This document shows, piece by piece, positions 7,689-15,376 of a stretch of 64,000 bases of DNA. The notes under the pieces are model-generated. The model had not been told where the DNA came from, made no database searches, and saw only the letters and a program-made list of their open reading frames with translations. The position numbers and the translations under genes were made by a program. Every line of letters begins with the position of its first letter. Within the stretch, counting starts at the first letter, position 1. The stretch spans positions 124,001 through 188,000 of the forward strand of contig CALSSW010000002.1 of assembly GCA_943789105.1 (NCBI GenBank), written 5' to 3'. This DNA is from an uncultured Ulvibacter sp. Its GTDB lineage: Bacteria > Bacteroidota > Bacteroidia > Flavobacteriales > Flavobacteriaceae.

Positions 7689-8078
7689 ATCTATTTCAAA
7701 CTACTTTTAATTATACCTAAAACAGATTGGTTCTTTAAAGAACACACCTATCCCGTAAACAAGTTTTATTACTCTTTTAGTTTAAGAAGTATATCTATAT
7801 AACGTTTTATATATAGTTTTTGATAAATTTATTTAGTTGTACCAAGAGATGCGCCTTTGGGGGCGCTATTAGCATAAATTGTATCAACAGCTTTAGAAGT
7901 TTTTCTTTAAATATTTATAAGATAAAGTTACAAGTTTAAAATTTGAAAGTCAAGTAAACAGAGGTGGTAGTTATTGTTAGTTATCAACGAAATAGAGAGT
8001 TGTTTTATGTACCAAAGTTGTACCAAACCGCTTTATCCTTTTGTTTATATTTGTTCAAAACATTAAACAATTTACATT
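7689..8078. other. Gene-free regulatory stretch in the element
   Basis: 390 bp between the minus-strand 96-residue gene and the plus-strand lipoprotein gene, so it should hold divergent promoters. TGTACCAA occurs three times (7838-7845, 8008-8015, 8019-8026), the last two 11 bp apart. A small GC hairpin (7851-7866, GCGCC/GGCGC) stands out in AT-rich DNA. TATATTTG at 8046-8053 fits a -7 element. No open frame with coding character was found. Confidence 0.5.
8008..8053 (+). promoter_or_regulatory. Putative promoter with repeated TGTACCAA operator
   Basis: Two TGTACCAAA words (8008-8016, 8019-8027) lie one helical turn apart, about 20-40 bp upstream of the -7 element TATATTTG (8046-8053), where the -33 element would be. 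The ATG at 8079 follows 25 bp later. The arrangement suggests a regulator site; the regulator is unknown. Confidence 0.4.
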
Positions 8079-8703
8079 ATGAAAAAACTACTCTATATTA
8101 TTTTTAACTGTACTTATCGTTTCGGGTAGTAGTAGTGATGATAGTAATAACTCTAACAACAATTCAAATAACAGTAATAATGTTGACTATTTCTTCGAAG
8201 TTGAATTTGGTGGAGTGATAAATAGGGTACAAGGTAATACATCAAACACAAATAGTTTTTTAGCAAAAAATAAATGTTATGCAGCTACTGGCAACCAATG
8301 GGGGGGCTTTTTATCTATTTCAGATATAACTGATGTTTCCTATGTTTCCGGGCAAAATATGGAGTTGTTTTTTATTCTTGATGATGCGCAACTAGGAAGT
8401 AATACGGGTAGAATAGGCCAGTTATTCGGGAATTATATTGATGATTATTTAGAAACTATTGGTTCTTATGGTAGTGGTGGTACATTTTTTAAAGAAAATG
8501 GAACGGGAGATGTAGGAGTAATTACAAATATTAATATTACAGATTTAGGAACACAACCAACATCAACAAATACTGGGTTAGATTATGGAGAAACTTTAAA
8601 AGCAACTTATGAAGGGGTTCTTTACTTTTATAATCTTGACACAAATCAGTATGATATCCCAGCTCCTATAAGAATTGAATTTAATGCAGTTCGTATTAAC
8701 TAA
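8079..8703 (+). pseudogene. Frameshifted exported protein of the element
   Basis: An ATG at 8079 opens MKKLLYII and runs into TAG at 8127. Removing one T from the T5 run at 8101-8105 joins it to the downstream frame and gives a 207-residue protein: MKKLLYIILTVLIVSGSSSDD, an Asn/Ser linker, then a beta-rich body from VDYFFEVEFGG to IRIEFNAVRIN. This is the layout of flavobacterial lipoproteins, but the lipobox position that should be Cys reads Ser (AGT instead of TGT). Both lesions could mean decay; a sequencing error would explain only the first. The unbroken part starts at a GTG at 8215. Function unknown. Confidence 0.6.
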
Positions 8704-8985
8704 ACACAATACATATTATATAACCCTTACTATTTAGTAGGGGTTTTTTCTTTATCAAGTCTATACATACCCTACATTTTGCTTTATTTGTTTTTAAAAT
8801 TATTATATTTCCTTTAACTGTATTACTTGCTTTGGCATTCAGTTTCTCCGTTTTTATTAGAAAAACTGTAGAAAATTCTGCTTCATAGGCTTTCTGGTGA
8901 CGTAACTGGGTTCTTCTGTTTTTAGTATAACTGACACGATAAACCCTTGATTCAAAATTAATAGTATGTCTTTGATGTTTTTCAT
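8696..8985 (-). pseudogene. Frameshifted minus-strand gene of the element
   Basis: On the minus strand an ATG at 8983-8985 is followed by A5. If one A is added, the frame stays open for about 95 codons to a TAA at 8696-8698. It reads MKKHQRHTINFESRVYRVSY, then TKNRRTQLRHQKAYEAEF. A run this long is unlikely by chance in such AT-rich DNA, and the residue mix looks coding (basic, amphipathic). As written, the ATG frame gives only 42 residues. The last third overlaps the terminator of the convergent gene and may not be real. I do not recognise a family. Confidence 0.35.
8722..8749 (+). terminator. Terminator of the element lipoprotein gene
   Basis: AACCCTTACTA (8722-8732) pairs with TAGTAGGGGTT (8735-8745) with one G-T pair, followed by a T-run. 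It lies 19 bp after the stop at 8703. Confidence 0.75.
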
Positions 8986-9325
8986 TTTATAAGATTTTAA
9001 ATTAAGAAACTAAAGTAGTCATTTTTAGGGTATACTTTTAAATACCTATAATCTCTATTGTATCTACTAATACAATTAAGTTTAAATATCCTACCCTATT
9101 AAAATTCCTCTTTAGAGCAGATATGTTGGCACAACATAGGTTGTTAAAGATTGTAAAAGGCGAAAAGAACTTAAATGTCTGTCAAAAGTCTGTCAATTTT
9201 TAGTAGTTTTATACTGTTCTTTGAGTTGTGTAGTATAAGTGTGTAAGCCTTTTAGAAGGTTTAACAACTGGTTAGAGCCTATAAAAAAAGCCCCTACATC
9301 TCTGTAAAGGCTTTCTTTTTTCTTG
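8986..9325. other. Gene-free right end of the element
   Basis: About 300 bp between the broken minus-strand gene and the right repeat. It holds an inverted repeat TATGTTG-GCA-CAACATA (9122-9138), the 16-bp repeat copy at 9143-9158 and a doubled CTGTCAA (9180-9199). Such sites near an attachment site are where integrase or excisionase arm sites would be expected. No coding frame is seen. Confidence 0.4.
9284..9318 (-). terminator. Terminator of tRNA-Met
   Basis: On the minus strand AAAGCCTTTACA pairs with TGTAGGGGCTTT (two G-T pairs), followed by a T-run, just after the tRNA 3' end. Confidence 0.7.
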
Positions 9326-9363
9326 TGGTCCCACCTGGACTCGAACCAGGGACCACCTGATTA
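9284..9363. repeat. Right boundary direct repeat (attachment site)
   Basis: Matches 5283-5362 at 78 of 80 positions. It forms the 3' half of the intact tRNA-Met gene plus its terminator, so insertion restored the tRNA. Confidence 0.85.
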
Positions 9364-9399
9364 TGAGTCAGGTGCTCTAACCAACTGAGCTATAGGACC
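9326..9399 (-). tRNA. tRNA-Met (CAT)
   Basis: 74 nt. Acceptor GGTCCTA pairs with TGGGACC; D arm GCTC/GAGC with AGTTGGTTA loop; anticodon stem CCTGA/TCAGG with loop CTCATAA; T arm CCTGG/CCAGG with TTCGAGT. Discriminator A; CCA is not encoded. The first base pair and anticodon stem fit an elongator tRNA rather than initiator. A CAT-anticodon tRNA-Ile modified by TilS is the alternative. It is the integration target of the element. Confidence 0.92.
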
Positions 9400-9454
9400 G
9401 GCATTATGGCTGCAAAAATAATGTGTTTTAATGGCTACACAAACTTTTTTTAAC

Positions 9455-9856
9455 TTAATTCCGCTCTTGGCACAATTCTACCAAGACACCGTTGCTGGAT
9501 TTAGGATGCAAGAACACCACCCATTTATTATCTGCCCCAATTTTAGGCTCTGGGTTTAATACTACAAACCCTTCTTTTACAAGGCGCTGCACTTCAGCAT
9601 TTATATCATCAACAGCAAAAGCAATATGGTGTACCCCCTCCCCTTTCTTTGCAATAAATTTTGCAATTGCACTGTCTTGGGTAGTGGCCTCCAAAAGTTC
9701 TATTTTACTTTCTCCACAAGTAAAAAAAGCTGTGTTTACTCCTTCGCCTGGCACTTCTTCGGTTTTATAGTGGGTGTACCCAAGTAGGGATCTGTAAATT
9801 TGGGTGGCTGCCTGCATGTCTTTTACAGCAATGCCAATGTGTTCTATTTTGCGCAT
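9455..9856 (-). CDS. mce: Methylmalonyl-CoA epimerase
   Basis: It interconverts (R)- and (S)-methylmalonyl-CoA, linking propionyl-CoA and branched-chain or odd-chain degradation to succinyl-CoA. The 133-residue protein is a single vicinal-oxygen-chelate unit with two beta-alpha-beta modules. The metal ligands are seen in KIEHIGIAV, KIELLEA, EGVHHIAFAVDD and NGVLVELCQ. Length is typical. It is divergent from rbfA across 150 bp. No mutase gene is nearby, so the pathway is split. Confidence 0.93.
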   Translation of the reverse strand: MRKIEHIGIAVKDMQAATQIYRSLLGYTHYKTEEVPGEGVNTAFFTCGESKIELLEATTQDSAIAKFIAKKGEGVHHIAFAVDDINAEVQRLVKEGFVVLNPEPKIGADNKWVVFLHPKSSNGVLVELCQERN

Positions 9857-9994
9857 AATTATTGTTTTTTACCTAACCTTTGGCAAGTGCCAATAGGGTG
9901 CTTTAAAATAGAGCTACCTTGTTAGGGTTTGACAAACGTATCAAAAATAACAATTACCCAGCAACCAAAATAGGCCTAGTACCATTAATTATAG

Positions 9995-10002
9995 TACTTT
10001 TG
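9995..10002 (+). promoter_or_regulatory. -7 element of rbfA, nearly leaderless
   Basis: TACTTTTG fits TAnnTTTG and ends only 4 bp before the rbfA ATG at 10007. Transcription should therefore begin at or next to the start codon. Confidence 0.45.
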
Positions 10003-10006
10003 CCAT

Positions 10007-10402
10007 ATGATAGAAAGTAATAGACAAAAAAAAATTGCAGGAGTGCTACAACAAGACCTTGCTAATGTATTACAAAACAAGCTAAGAGAAGCTGGCCAAT
10101 CTGGAATTTTAATCTCGGTGAGCAAAGTAAGTGTAACCACAGATTTATCTATTGCAAAGGTGTATGTAAGCGTTTTTCCGTCCACAAACGCTTCGCAAAT
10201 CACCCAGGAACTAAACGGCATTAAGCCGAAAATTAAGCACGAAATCGCCCAGCTAACTAAGCACCAACTTCGTAGAATGCCAGAGCTTACTTTTTATAAT
10301 GATGATTCTTTAGATTACATAGAGAAAATAGAGGATGCTGTAAAGGGAGAAAAAAACCCAATACAAGACCCCGACTTACGTCCAAAAAGAAGAAAATCAT
10401 AG
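10007..10402 (+). CDS. rbfA: Ribosome-binding factor A
   Basis: RbfA binds the 30S precursor and helps 16S rRNA 5'-end maturation, notably in the cold. The 131-residue protein has the KH-like fold signatures RQKKIAGVLQQDLANVLQ, then VSVTTDLSIAKVYVSVFP and a C-terminal ELTFYNDDSLDYIEKIEDA. The basic tail PKRRKS is common. It is followed after 4 bp by the FtsX-like permease gene, so they probably share a transcript. Confidence 0.95.
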   Translation: MIESNRQKKIAGVLQQDLANVLQNKLREAGQSGILISVSKVSVTTDLSIAKVYVSVFPSTNASQITQELNGIKPKIKHEIAQLTKHQLRRMPELTFYNDDSLDYIEKIEDAVKGEKNPIQDPDLRPKRRKS

Positions 10403-10406
10403 CCCA

Positions 10407-11612
10407 TTGAAAGTCTCGCTGTACATCGCAAAGCGGTATCTCTTTTCCTCAAGCAGCAGCAACGCAATTAATATTATTACCGCCATTGCAGCCACTGGAG
10501 TTGTAGTAGGGTCTTTAGTGCTCTTTATCGTGCTATCTGGTTTCTCTGGCCTTAAAGAATATAGCCTAGAGTACACCAATATCTTTGATAGCGATTTAAA
10601 AATATATCCTGCCACAGGGAAGACAATAGCATTCACTCAATCTCAAAAAATGGTACTTAACGCTATCCCTGAGGTAGCTGCGGCCTCTCAGGTTATAGAA
10701 GAGAGGGTCTTTATACGGTTCAAAGGTAAAAATGACATGGCGTTTATTAAAGGGGTAGATGCCCAGTACGATCTTGTAAACCCTACAGACAGTATCCTTC
10801 TCTCTAGAGACTGGTTAACTCCAAACAAAAACGAAGTCGTTGTAGGCTACAACACCTCTCACAAACTTGGCCTTGGCGCAAGAGATTACAGCGCACTTTT
10901 AGAGGTGTTTGTTCCCAAACCAGGAGTTGGGCAGATAGACCCCTTAAACCCTTCAAAAGATTTTACCAAACAAACGGCCGTGGTCTCTGGTATCTATTAT
11001 GTAAATCAGGAACTCAACTCAAAATACGTCTTTAGTGATTTGAGTTTTGCAAGAAGTCTATTATCCATGGACAGCACCAAAATTTCTGCCCTTGAAATAA
11101 AGCTTGCACCAAACGCCTCTATAGCCAGCACAAAAGAAAAAATAACAGCCCTGTTTAAAGAAGATGTGCTTGTAAAAACTCGCATCCAGCAAAATGATGC
11201 GCTTTATAAGATGCTAAATACAGAAAACATAGCGGTGTATCTTATCTGCACACTTATAATGATCATTGCATTGTTTAATGTAATTGGCGCCATTATTATG
11301 ATGATTTTGGATAAAAGAAAAAACATCAAAACCCTCTACAGTATGGGAGCAACTATCAAAGAGATAAGAAGCATCTTCTTTACACAGGGAGCTCTCATGA
11401 CCCTTTTGGGAGGAACCCTAGGTATTGCCCTGGGAGTTGTAGTGGTGTGGCTTCAGGCAAAATTTGAGTTCTTGCACATAACCCCAAATTTGGCATATCC
11501 CGTAAAACTGCTTGGATTAAATGTGGTGGTTGTATTTTTTACTATTTCTACCCTTGGGCTATTGGCTGCAAAAATTGCGGCAAGTAGAGTAAGAGAACAA
11601 TTGCTAGAATAG
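10407..11612 (+). CDS. FtsX-like ABC transporter permease (LolC/E type)
   Basis: A 401-residue inner-membrane protein. It has one N-terminal membrane segment (about 22-45, IITAIAATGVVVGSLVLFIVL), a periplasmic MacB-type core of about 220 residues and three C-terminal segments (about 270-300, 325-350, 370-395). This is the topology of LolC/LolE and related FtsX-family permeases that release lipoproteins for transport to the outer membrane. The conserved MILDKRKNIKTLYSMGAT loop contacts the ATPase. The start codon is TTG at 10407, 4 bp after rbfA. No ATPase gene is in the window, so assignment to lipoprotein export is inferred. Confidence 0.85.
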   Translation: MKVSLYIAKRYLFSSSSSNAINIITAIAATGVVVGSLVLFIVLSGFSGLKEYSLEYTNIFDSDLKIYPATGKTIAFTQSQKMVLNAIPEVAAASQVIEERVFIRFKGKNDMAFIKGVDAQYDLVNPTDSILLSRDWLTPNKNEVVVGYNTSHKLGLGARDYSALLEVFVPKPGVGQIDPLNPSKDFTKQTAVVSGIYYVNQELNSKYVFSDLSFARSLLSMDSTKISALEIKLAPNASIASTKEKITALFKEDVLVKTRIQQNDALYKMLNTENIAVYLICTLIMIIALFNVIGAIIMMILDKRKNIKTLYSMGATIKEIRSIFFTQGALMTLLGGTLGIALGVVVVWLQAKFEFLHITPNLAYPVKLLGLNVVVVFFTISTLGLLAAKIAASRVREQLLE

Positions 11613-11614
11613 CA

Positions 11615-12607
11615 CTACACAAACTGGTGGTCTCCAAATCTTTCTAAGACCTCATCAAAAGCCTTAAAGACATCTTTGCTATCATCACTGGTTACCATTT
11701 TCATGCGGTATTCCTTAAAGTGCGGAATCCCTTTAAAGTAATTTGTGTAATGTCTTCTGGTTTCAAACACCCCAAGAACTTCACCTTTCCAATCTATGGC
11801 CATCTCTAGATGACGTCTTGCGGCCTCTACACGCTGCTGCATCGTTGGGGGAGCCGTGTGAGCGCCTGTTTCAAAAAAATGTTTTACCTGATTAAAAAAC
11901 CAAGGGTTTCCTATACTTGCGCGGCCAATCATGGCCCCGTCAAGACCAAATTCATCTCGCATAAGCATCGCTTTCTCTGGGGTGTCAACGTCTCCGTTTC
12001 CAAAAACAGGAATATGCATGCGTTGGTTGTTTTTAACGGCAGCAATAGGGTGCCAGTTGGCCTCCCCTTTGTACATCTGTGCTCGGGTTCTGCCGTGAAT
12101 AGAGATGGCCTTACACCCAACATCTTGCAAGCGCTCTGCTACCTCAACAATTTTAATAGAGTCTTCGTCCCAGCCCAAACGGGTTTTTACCGTTACGGGC
12201 AACTTGGTGTGTTTTACCATAGCCTCGGTAAGAGAAACCATAAGATCTATGTCTTTTAGAATACCCGCACCCGCACCTTTGCTTACTACTTTTTTAACAG
12301 GACATCCAAAATTAATGTCTATAATGTCTGGGCCGCTAGCCTCCACAATTTCTATGCTCTTTAGCATAGACTCCAAAACTGCTCCAAAGATTTGAATCCC
12401 TACGGGGCGTTCTTTTTCATAAATATCAAGCTTCATGACACTTTTAGCAGCATCGCGAATTAGCCCTTCGCTAGAGATAAATTCTGTGTACACCACATCT
12501 GCCCCTTGTTCTTTACAAAGCGCCCTAAATGGAGGGTCGCTTACGTCTTCCATGGGCGCAAGCAGCAGCGGAAATTCTCCGACATCTATGTCTCCAATTT
12601 TAGCCAT
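11615..12607 (-). CDS. dusB: tRNA-dihydrouridine synthase
   Basis: An FMN- and NADPH-dependent enzyme that reduces uridines in tRNA D-loops. The 330-residue protein is a TIM barrel with LLAPMEDVSDPPFR at the N-terminus, the catalytic Cys in DINFGCPVKKV, phosphate and FMN motifs IHGRTRAQMYKG and GNGDV, and DGAMIGRASIGNPW. A helical C-terminal domain follows. It is convergent with the permease gene (3 bp apart). DusB is the best of the three Dus types by motif; the exact target uridine is not determined. Confidence 0.93.
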   Translation of the reverse strand: MAKIGDIDVGEFPLLLAPMEDVSDPPFRALCKEQGADVVYTEFISSEGLIRDAAKSVMKLDIYEKERPVGIQIFGAVLESMLKSIEIVEASGPDIIDINFGCPVKKVVSKGAGAGILKDIDLMVSLTEAMVKHTKLPVTVKTRLGWDEDSIKIVEVAERLQDVGCKAISIHGRTRAQMYKGEANWHPIAAVKNNQRMHIPVFGNGDVDTPEKAMLMRDEFGLDGAMIGRASIGNPWFFNQVKHFFETGAHTAPPTMQQRVEAARRHLEMAIDWKGEVLGVFETRRHYTNYFKGIPHFKEYRMKMVTSDDSKDVFKAFDEVLERFGDHQFV

Positions 12608-12705
12608 ATGTTTTGCCCATACTATCGAGCGTGTTTGTTGTTGTTACTCTTGTTGCAAAAATAGTAAAATTATATTCTGAAAGTTTCAAAAAAAGGCCAT
12701 TGCTT

Positions 12706-15183
12706 TTAATTGAGTCTGTCGCTCTCTTTTGTAGTAATCTCGCGGTTGTTGTCTTGAAGCTTTGAGTTTCCGAAGTTGTAAGTAAAACCAACTCTAAATA
12801 GCCTAGACTCTGTCCTGGCAAAATAACCATTGTCCTGGTTTGCGTACCGCGAGACAACAGGAACATTGTTAGTGTTAAAGATATCGTCTACACCAATAGT
12901 AATGCTTGCTTTTTTGTCCCAAACCTTTTTCCGTACAGAGGCAGAGAGATTAAATTGATTTTTATAGGTGTAAGACCCAAAAATAAGATTTGAGATATAC
13001 AGCATTGTAATATCGCTAGTGATATTTGCCTGCTCGCTTAAAACCAAGCCGCTATAGATTTGTCCGTAAAAACCATAGGTGTTTGCAAGGGCGGTTTCTT
13101 GAGCGCTTTGTAGCGCAAAAAACTCATTTTCTATAAAAAATCCAGACGTAACCACCTGGAGGTACCACCAAGACCTTACTGATTTTGCATAAGTTACATC
13201 CAGGCTGTACTGGTAACCCTCTATAAGGTTTGTCTCCAAGTTTTGTAGAGCTCTTGTGGTATTGTTTTGAAATCTAAGTTCTTCTAAAGGGTTTTTAATA
13301 TACCAGTAATAGGCCTCCAAAAACCAAGTGTTATTGTAGGTGTAGCTAAAGGTATACTTTGAGTCTATTTCTGGTACCAAGCTGGGGTTTCCGTCTGTGT
13401 AATTGTTTTCATTAATAAAGTACCTAAATGGGTTGAGGCTCTCATAGTTTGGCCTGGATATAGACCTAGAATAACTAAGCCCAAAACTATTGTTTTGATT
13501 GGCCGAATAGAGCAGCGACATTTTTGGAAACAATTCAAAATAATACTGATTGTTAACTTCACCTACTATTTTTGAAGTGGCCTTAACTTCTGTTTGTTCT
13601 GCGCGCAATCCAAGGTCTAGGCTCCACTGCTCCCATTCTCTAGCAATATTAAAGTAGGCTGCAAAAATATTTTCTTGGTACCGAAAGCCATCAGAGAGGT
13701 TTGGGTTTAAAACAGCTCCTTGCGCTGTTTGATCAAAAAACTCCTGGGCGCTACTAGTTGTTATGTCACTTATCTTTAAACCCCAATCAAGGGCTCCTGA
13801 GGTAAGTGGTGCGCTAAGGTCTATTTGCCCTGTGAAAATAGTATTGTCTTGACTTCCATAGGTGTTAAAATCATTGTTTCTTAACTGTTGCCCGTTTGGA
13901 GAAAAATAATTGGTCACAACGCCTTGTTCTCTATCTGCGCTATAGGTTACATAATTGGCCTGAGTCACTATTTGGGTTGCGTTATTGGCTAGGCTAAAAG
14001 TGTGGCTTGCATTAAGAGCAATGTTAGAGGTGTTTCTGTTGGAGGCACTTGAAGTGGTAAAAGTAGAGTCTAGTTGCAGCTGCCTGTTTGTGTTTAAGGA
14101 TAATGCCCGGTTATCAAAGCGCTTGTTTGGTGACACAAAAACAGTAGCGCTTATTCCAAAGGCGTGCTGCTTGTTTGCGGTAAGATCTAAAACTACATTT
14201 GCCTGATGTGCGTTACTTTTGGTTTCTCTTGTAAAATAGGAGTCTCGGTATCCGCTTGTTGTGAGTTCGTTTGAATCAAAAAAACGGGTATTGTTTTCGT
14301 CTTCTTTAAACTCTTTCCTTGGCGCGTAAGAATAGCTTGCGTAGGCATTAAGCCAATTATTTTTATAAAAATGTGCTGTTGCTAAATTGTATTTTGCGTA
14401 CACCGCTTGCTGGTAGGCTCCAGAAACAGATCCTTTATAACCAACCGCAACGGCTCTTGTTGTGCTTATATTTAGAACTGTTGTGGCGTCTGCATCATAT
14501 TTTGAAGATGGATTTGTAATCACCTCCACAGACTTTATAAGAGAAGCGTTTGTGCTCTGGAGTAAAGAAAGTGTTTCTTCGCCAGAGAGGTACACTCGTT
14601 TGTTATTTACATATATAACGGGGCTGTTATTTTTTATAGATATTCCTTGTTGAGAAACAAGAACTCCGGGTGTTTTTTTAAGCACGTCTAATGCGCTTCC
14701 TGAGGCCACAGATGTGTTTTCTACACTAAAAACAAGGCGTCCTGGTGCTTTTTGTATGGTTGGTCTTTTTATAGTAATAACTGCCTGATCGAGCATCTCG
14801 CTGCTTTCTAAAAGAATTACAGTATCAACAGCGATGTTTGTTATAAGTGATATTTTCTTGGTCTGTGTCTCAAAGCCAATAAAACTAAAATGCAGGGTAT
14901 AGTTGCCGTGTTCTACGTTTTCTAGGGTGAAATTTCCCAAGTCATCTGTTGTGGTTCCTTTTACAAAGACAGCGCCAGAGGCGCCTTTTTCTTCAGAGAC
15001 ATTATTTGCTAAAACCGTAACAAAAGAGATAGGCGCGTTATTTTGGTCTAAGACAGTGCCACTTATTTTGCTTTGTTGCCCAAAAATAGTTGCAGGGAAA
15101 AGTAAGAGAAAGTAACCTGCCAGTTTTATCGTACAACAAAAACGCTTTTGGCTTAGTAACAAAAAAACTAGATTATACAGCAT
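12706..15183 (-). CDS. Outer-membrane beta-barrel receptor with CarboxypepD_reg-like domain
   Basis: An 825-residue TonB-receptor-like outer-membrane protein. After a signal peptide (to about residue 35, ending IFGQ) comes a carboxypeptidase-regulatory-like domain (about 38-125, ISGTVLDQNNAPISFVTVLA), a plug-like part (about 145-235, with LDVLKKTPGVLV and IYVNNKRVYLSGEETL) and a long barrel rich in alternating aromatic strands. This layout matches the outer membrane beta-barrel family common in Flavobacteriia, often of unknown substrate. No SusD partner is adjacent. The last barrel strand (FRVGFTYNFG) is followed by about 20 polar residues, an unusual tail. A 98-bp gap separates it from dusB. 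Confidence 0.85.
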   Translation of the reverse strand: MLYNLVFLLLSQKRFCCTIKLAGYFLLLFPATIFGQQSKISGTVLDQNNAPISFVTVLANNVSEEKGASGAVFVKGTTTDDLGNFTLENVEHGNYTLHFSFIGFETQTKKISLITNIAVDTVILLESSEMLDQAVITIKRPTIQKAPGRLVFSVENTSVASGSALDVLKKTPGVLVSQQGISIKNNSPVIYVNNKRVYLSGEETLSLLQSTNASLIKSVEVITNPSSKYDADATTVLNISTTRAVAVGYKGSVSGAYQQAVYAKYNLATAHFYKNNWLNAYASYSYAPRKEFKEDENNTRFFDSNELTTSGYRDSYFTRETKSNAHQANVVLDLTANKQHAFGISATVFVSPNKRFDNRALSLNTNRQLQLDSTFTTSSASNRNTSNIALNASHTFSLANNATQIVTQANYVTYSADREQGVVTNYFSPNGQQLRNNDFNTYGSQDNTIFTGQIDLSAPLTSGALDWGLKISDITTSSAQEFFDQTAQGAVLNPNLSDGFRYQENIFAAYFNIAREWEQWSLDLGLRAEQTEVKATSKIVGEVNNQYYFELFPKMSLLYSANQNNSFGLSYSRSISRPNYESLNPFRYFINENNYTDGNPSLVPEIDSKYTFSYTYNNTWFLEAYYWYIKNPLEELRFQNNTTRALQNLETNLIEGYQYSLDVTYAKSVRSWWYLQVVTSGFFIENEFFALQSAQETALANTYGFYGQIYSGLVLSEQANITSDITMLYISNLIFGSYTYKNQFNLSASVRKKVWDKKASITIGVDDIFNTNNVPVVSRYANQDNGYFARTESRLFRVGFTYNFGNSKLQDNNREITTKESDRLN

Positions 15184-15376
15184 AAATAGGGGGCTAAAAT
15201 CATGAAGGTTAACCAGGCACTATCGCAAAGATGTAGAATTATAACCAAACATTTTCATGGTTTTGCTAAAAATCGATTAAAGGTAACTTGTGTACATGAT
15301 GCCCTTTTGTGGTATCTTTACAGCCTCAAATTTGCTTGATATGCTTGCAAATTATTGTTTTCAAACAACAAGCTAC

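Larger units (their letters stand above)
5283..9363. mobile_element. 4.0-kb integrative element in the 3' end of tRNA-Met
   Basis: An 80-bp direct repeat (5283-5362 and 9284-9363, two mismatches, 4001 bp apart) bounds this stretch. It contains the 3' half of tRNA-Met and its terminator. The right copy is part of the intact tRNA gene; the left copy is the duplicated fragment. A tyrosine integrase starts 102 bp inside the left repeat, the usual position next to attP. Cargo: two orphan minus-strand genes, a frame-disrupted lipoprotein gene and a frame-disrupted minus-strand gene. Composition is more AT-rich than the flanks. No relaxase, replication or capsid gene is recognisable, so it is a minimal or decayed element, perhaps dependent on a helper. 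Confidence 0.85.

Noticed and set aside
11810..12259. 149-codon frame opposite dusB
   Set aside because: Antisense shadow of a highly conserved gene; no supporting features.
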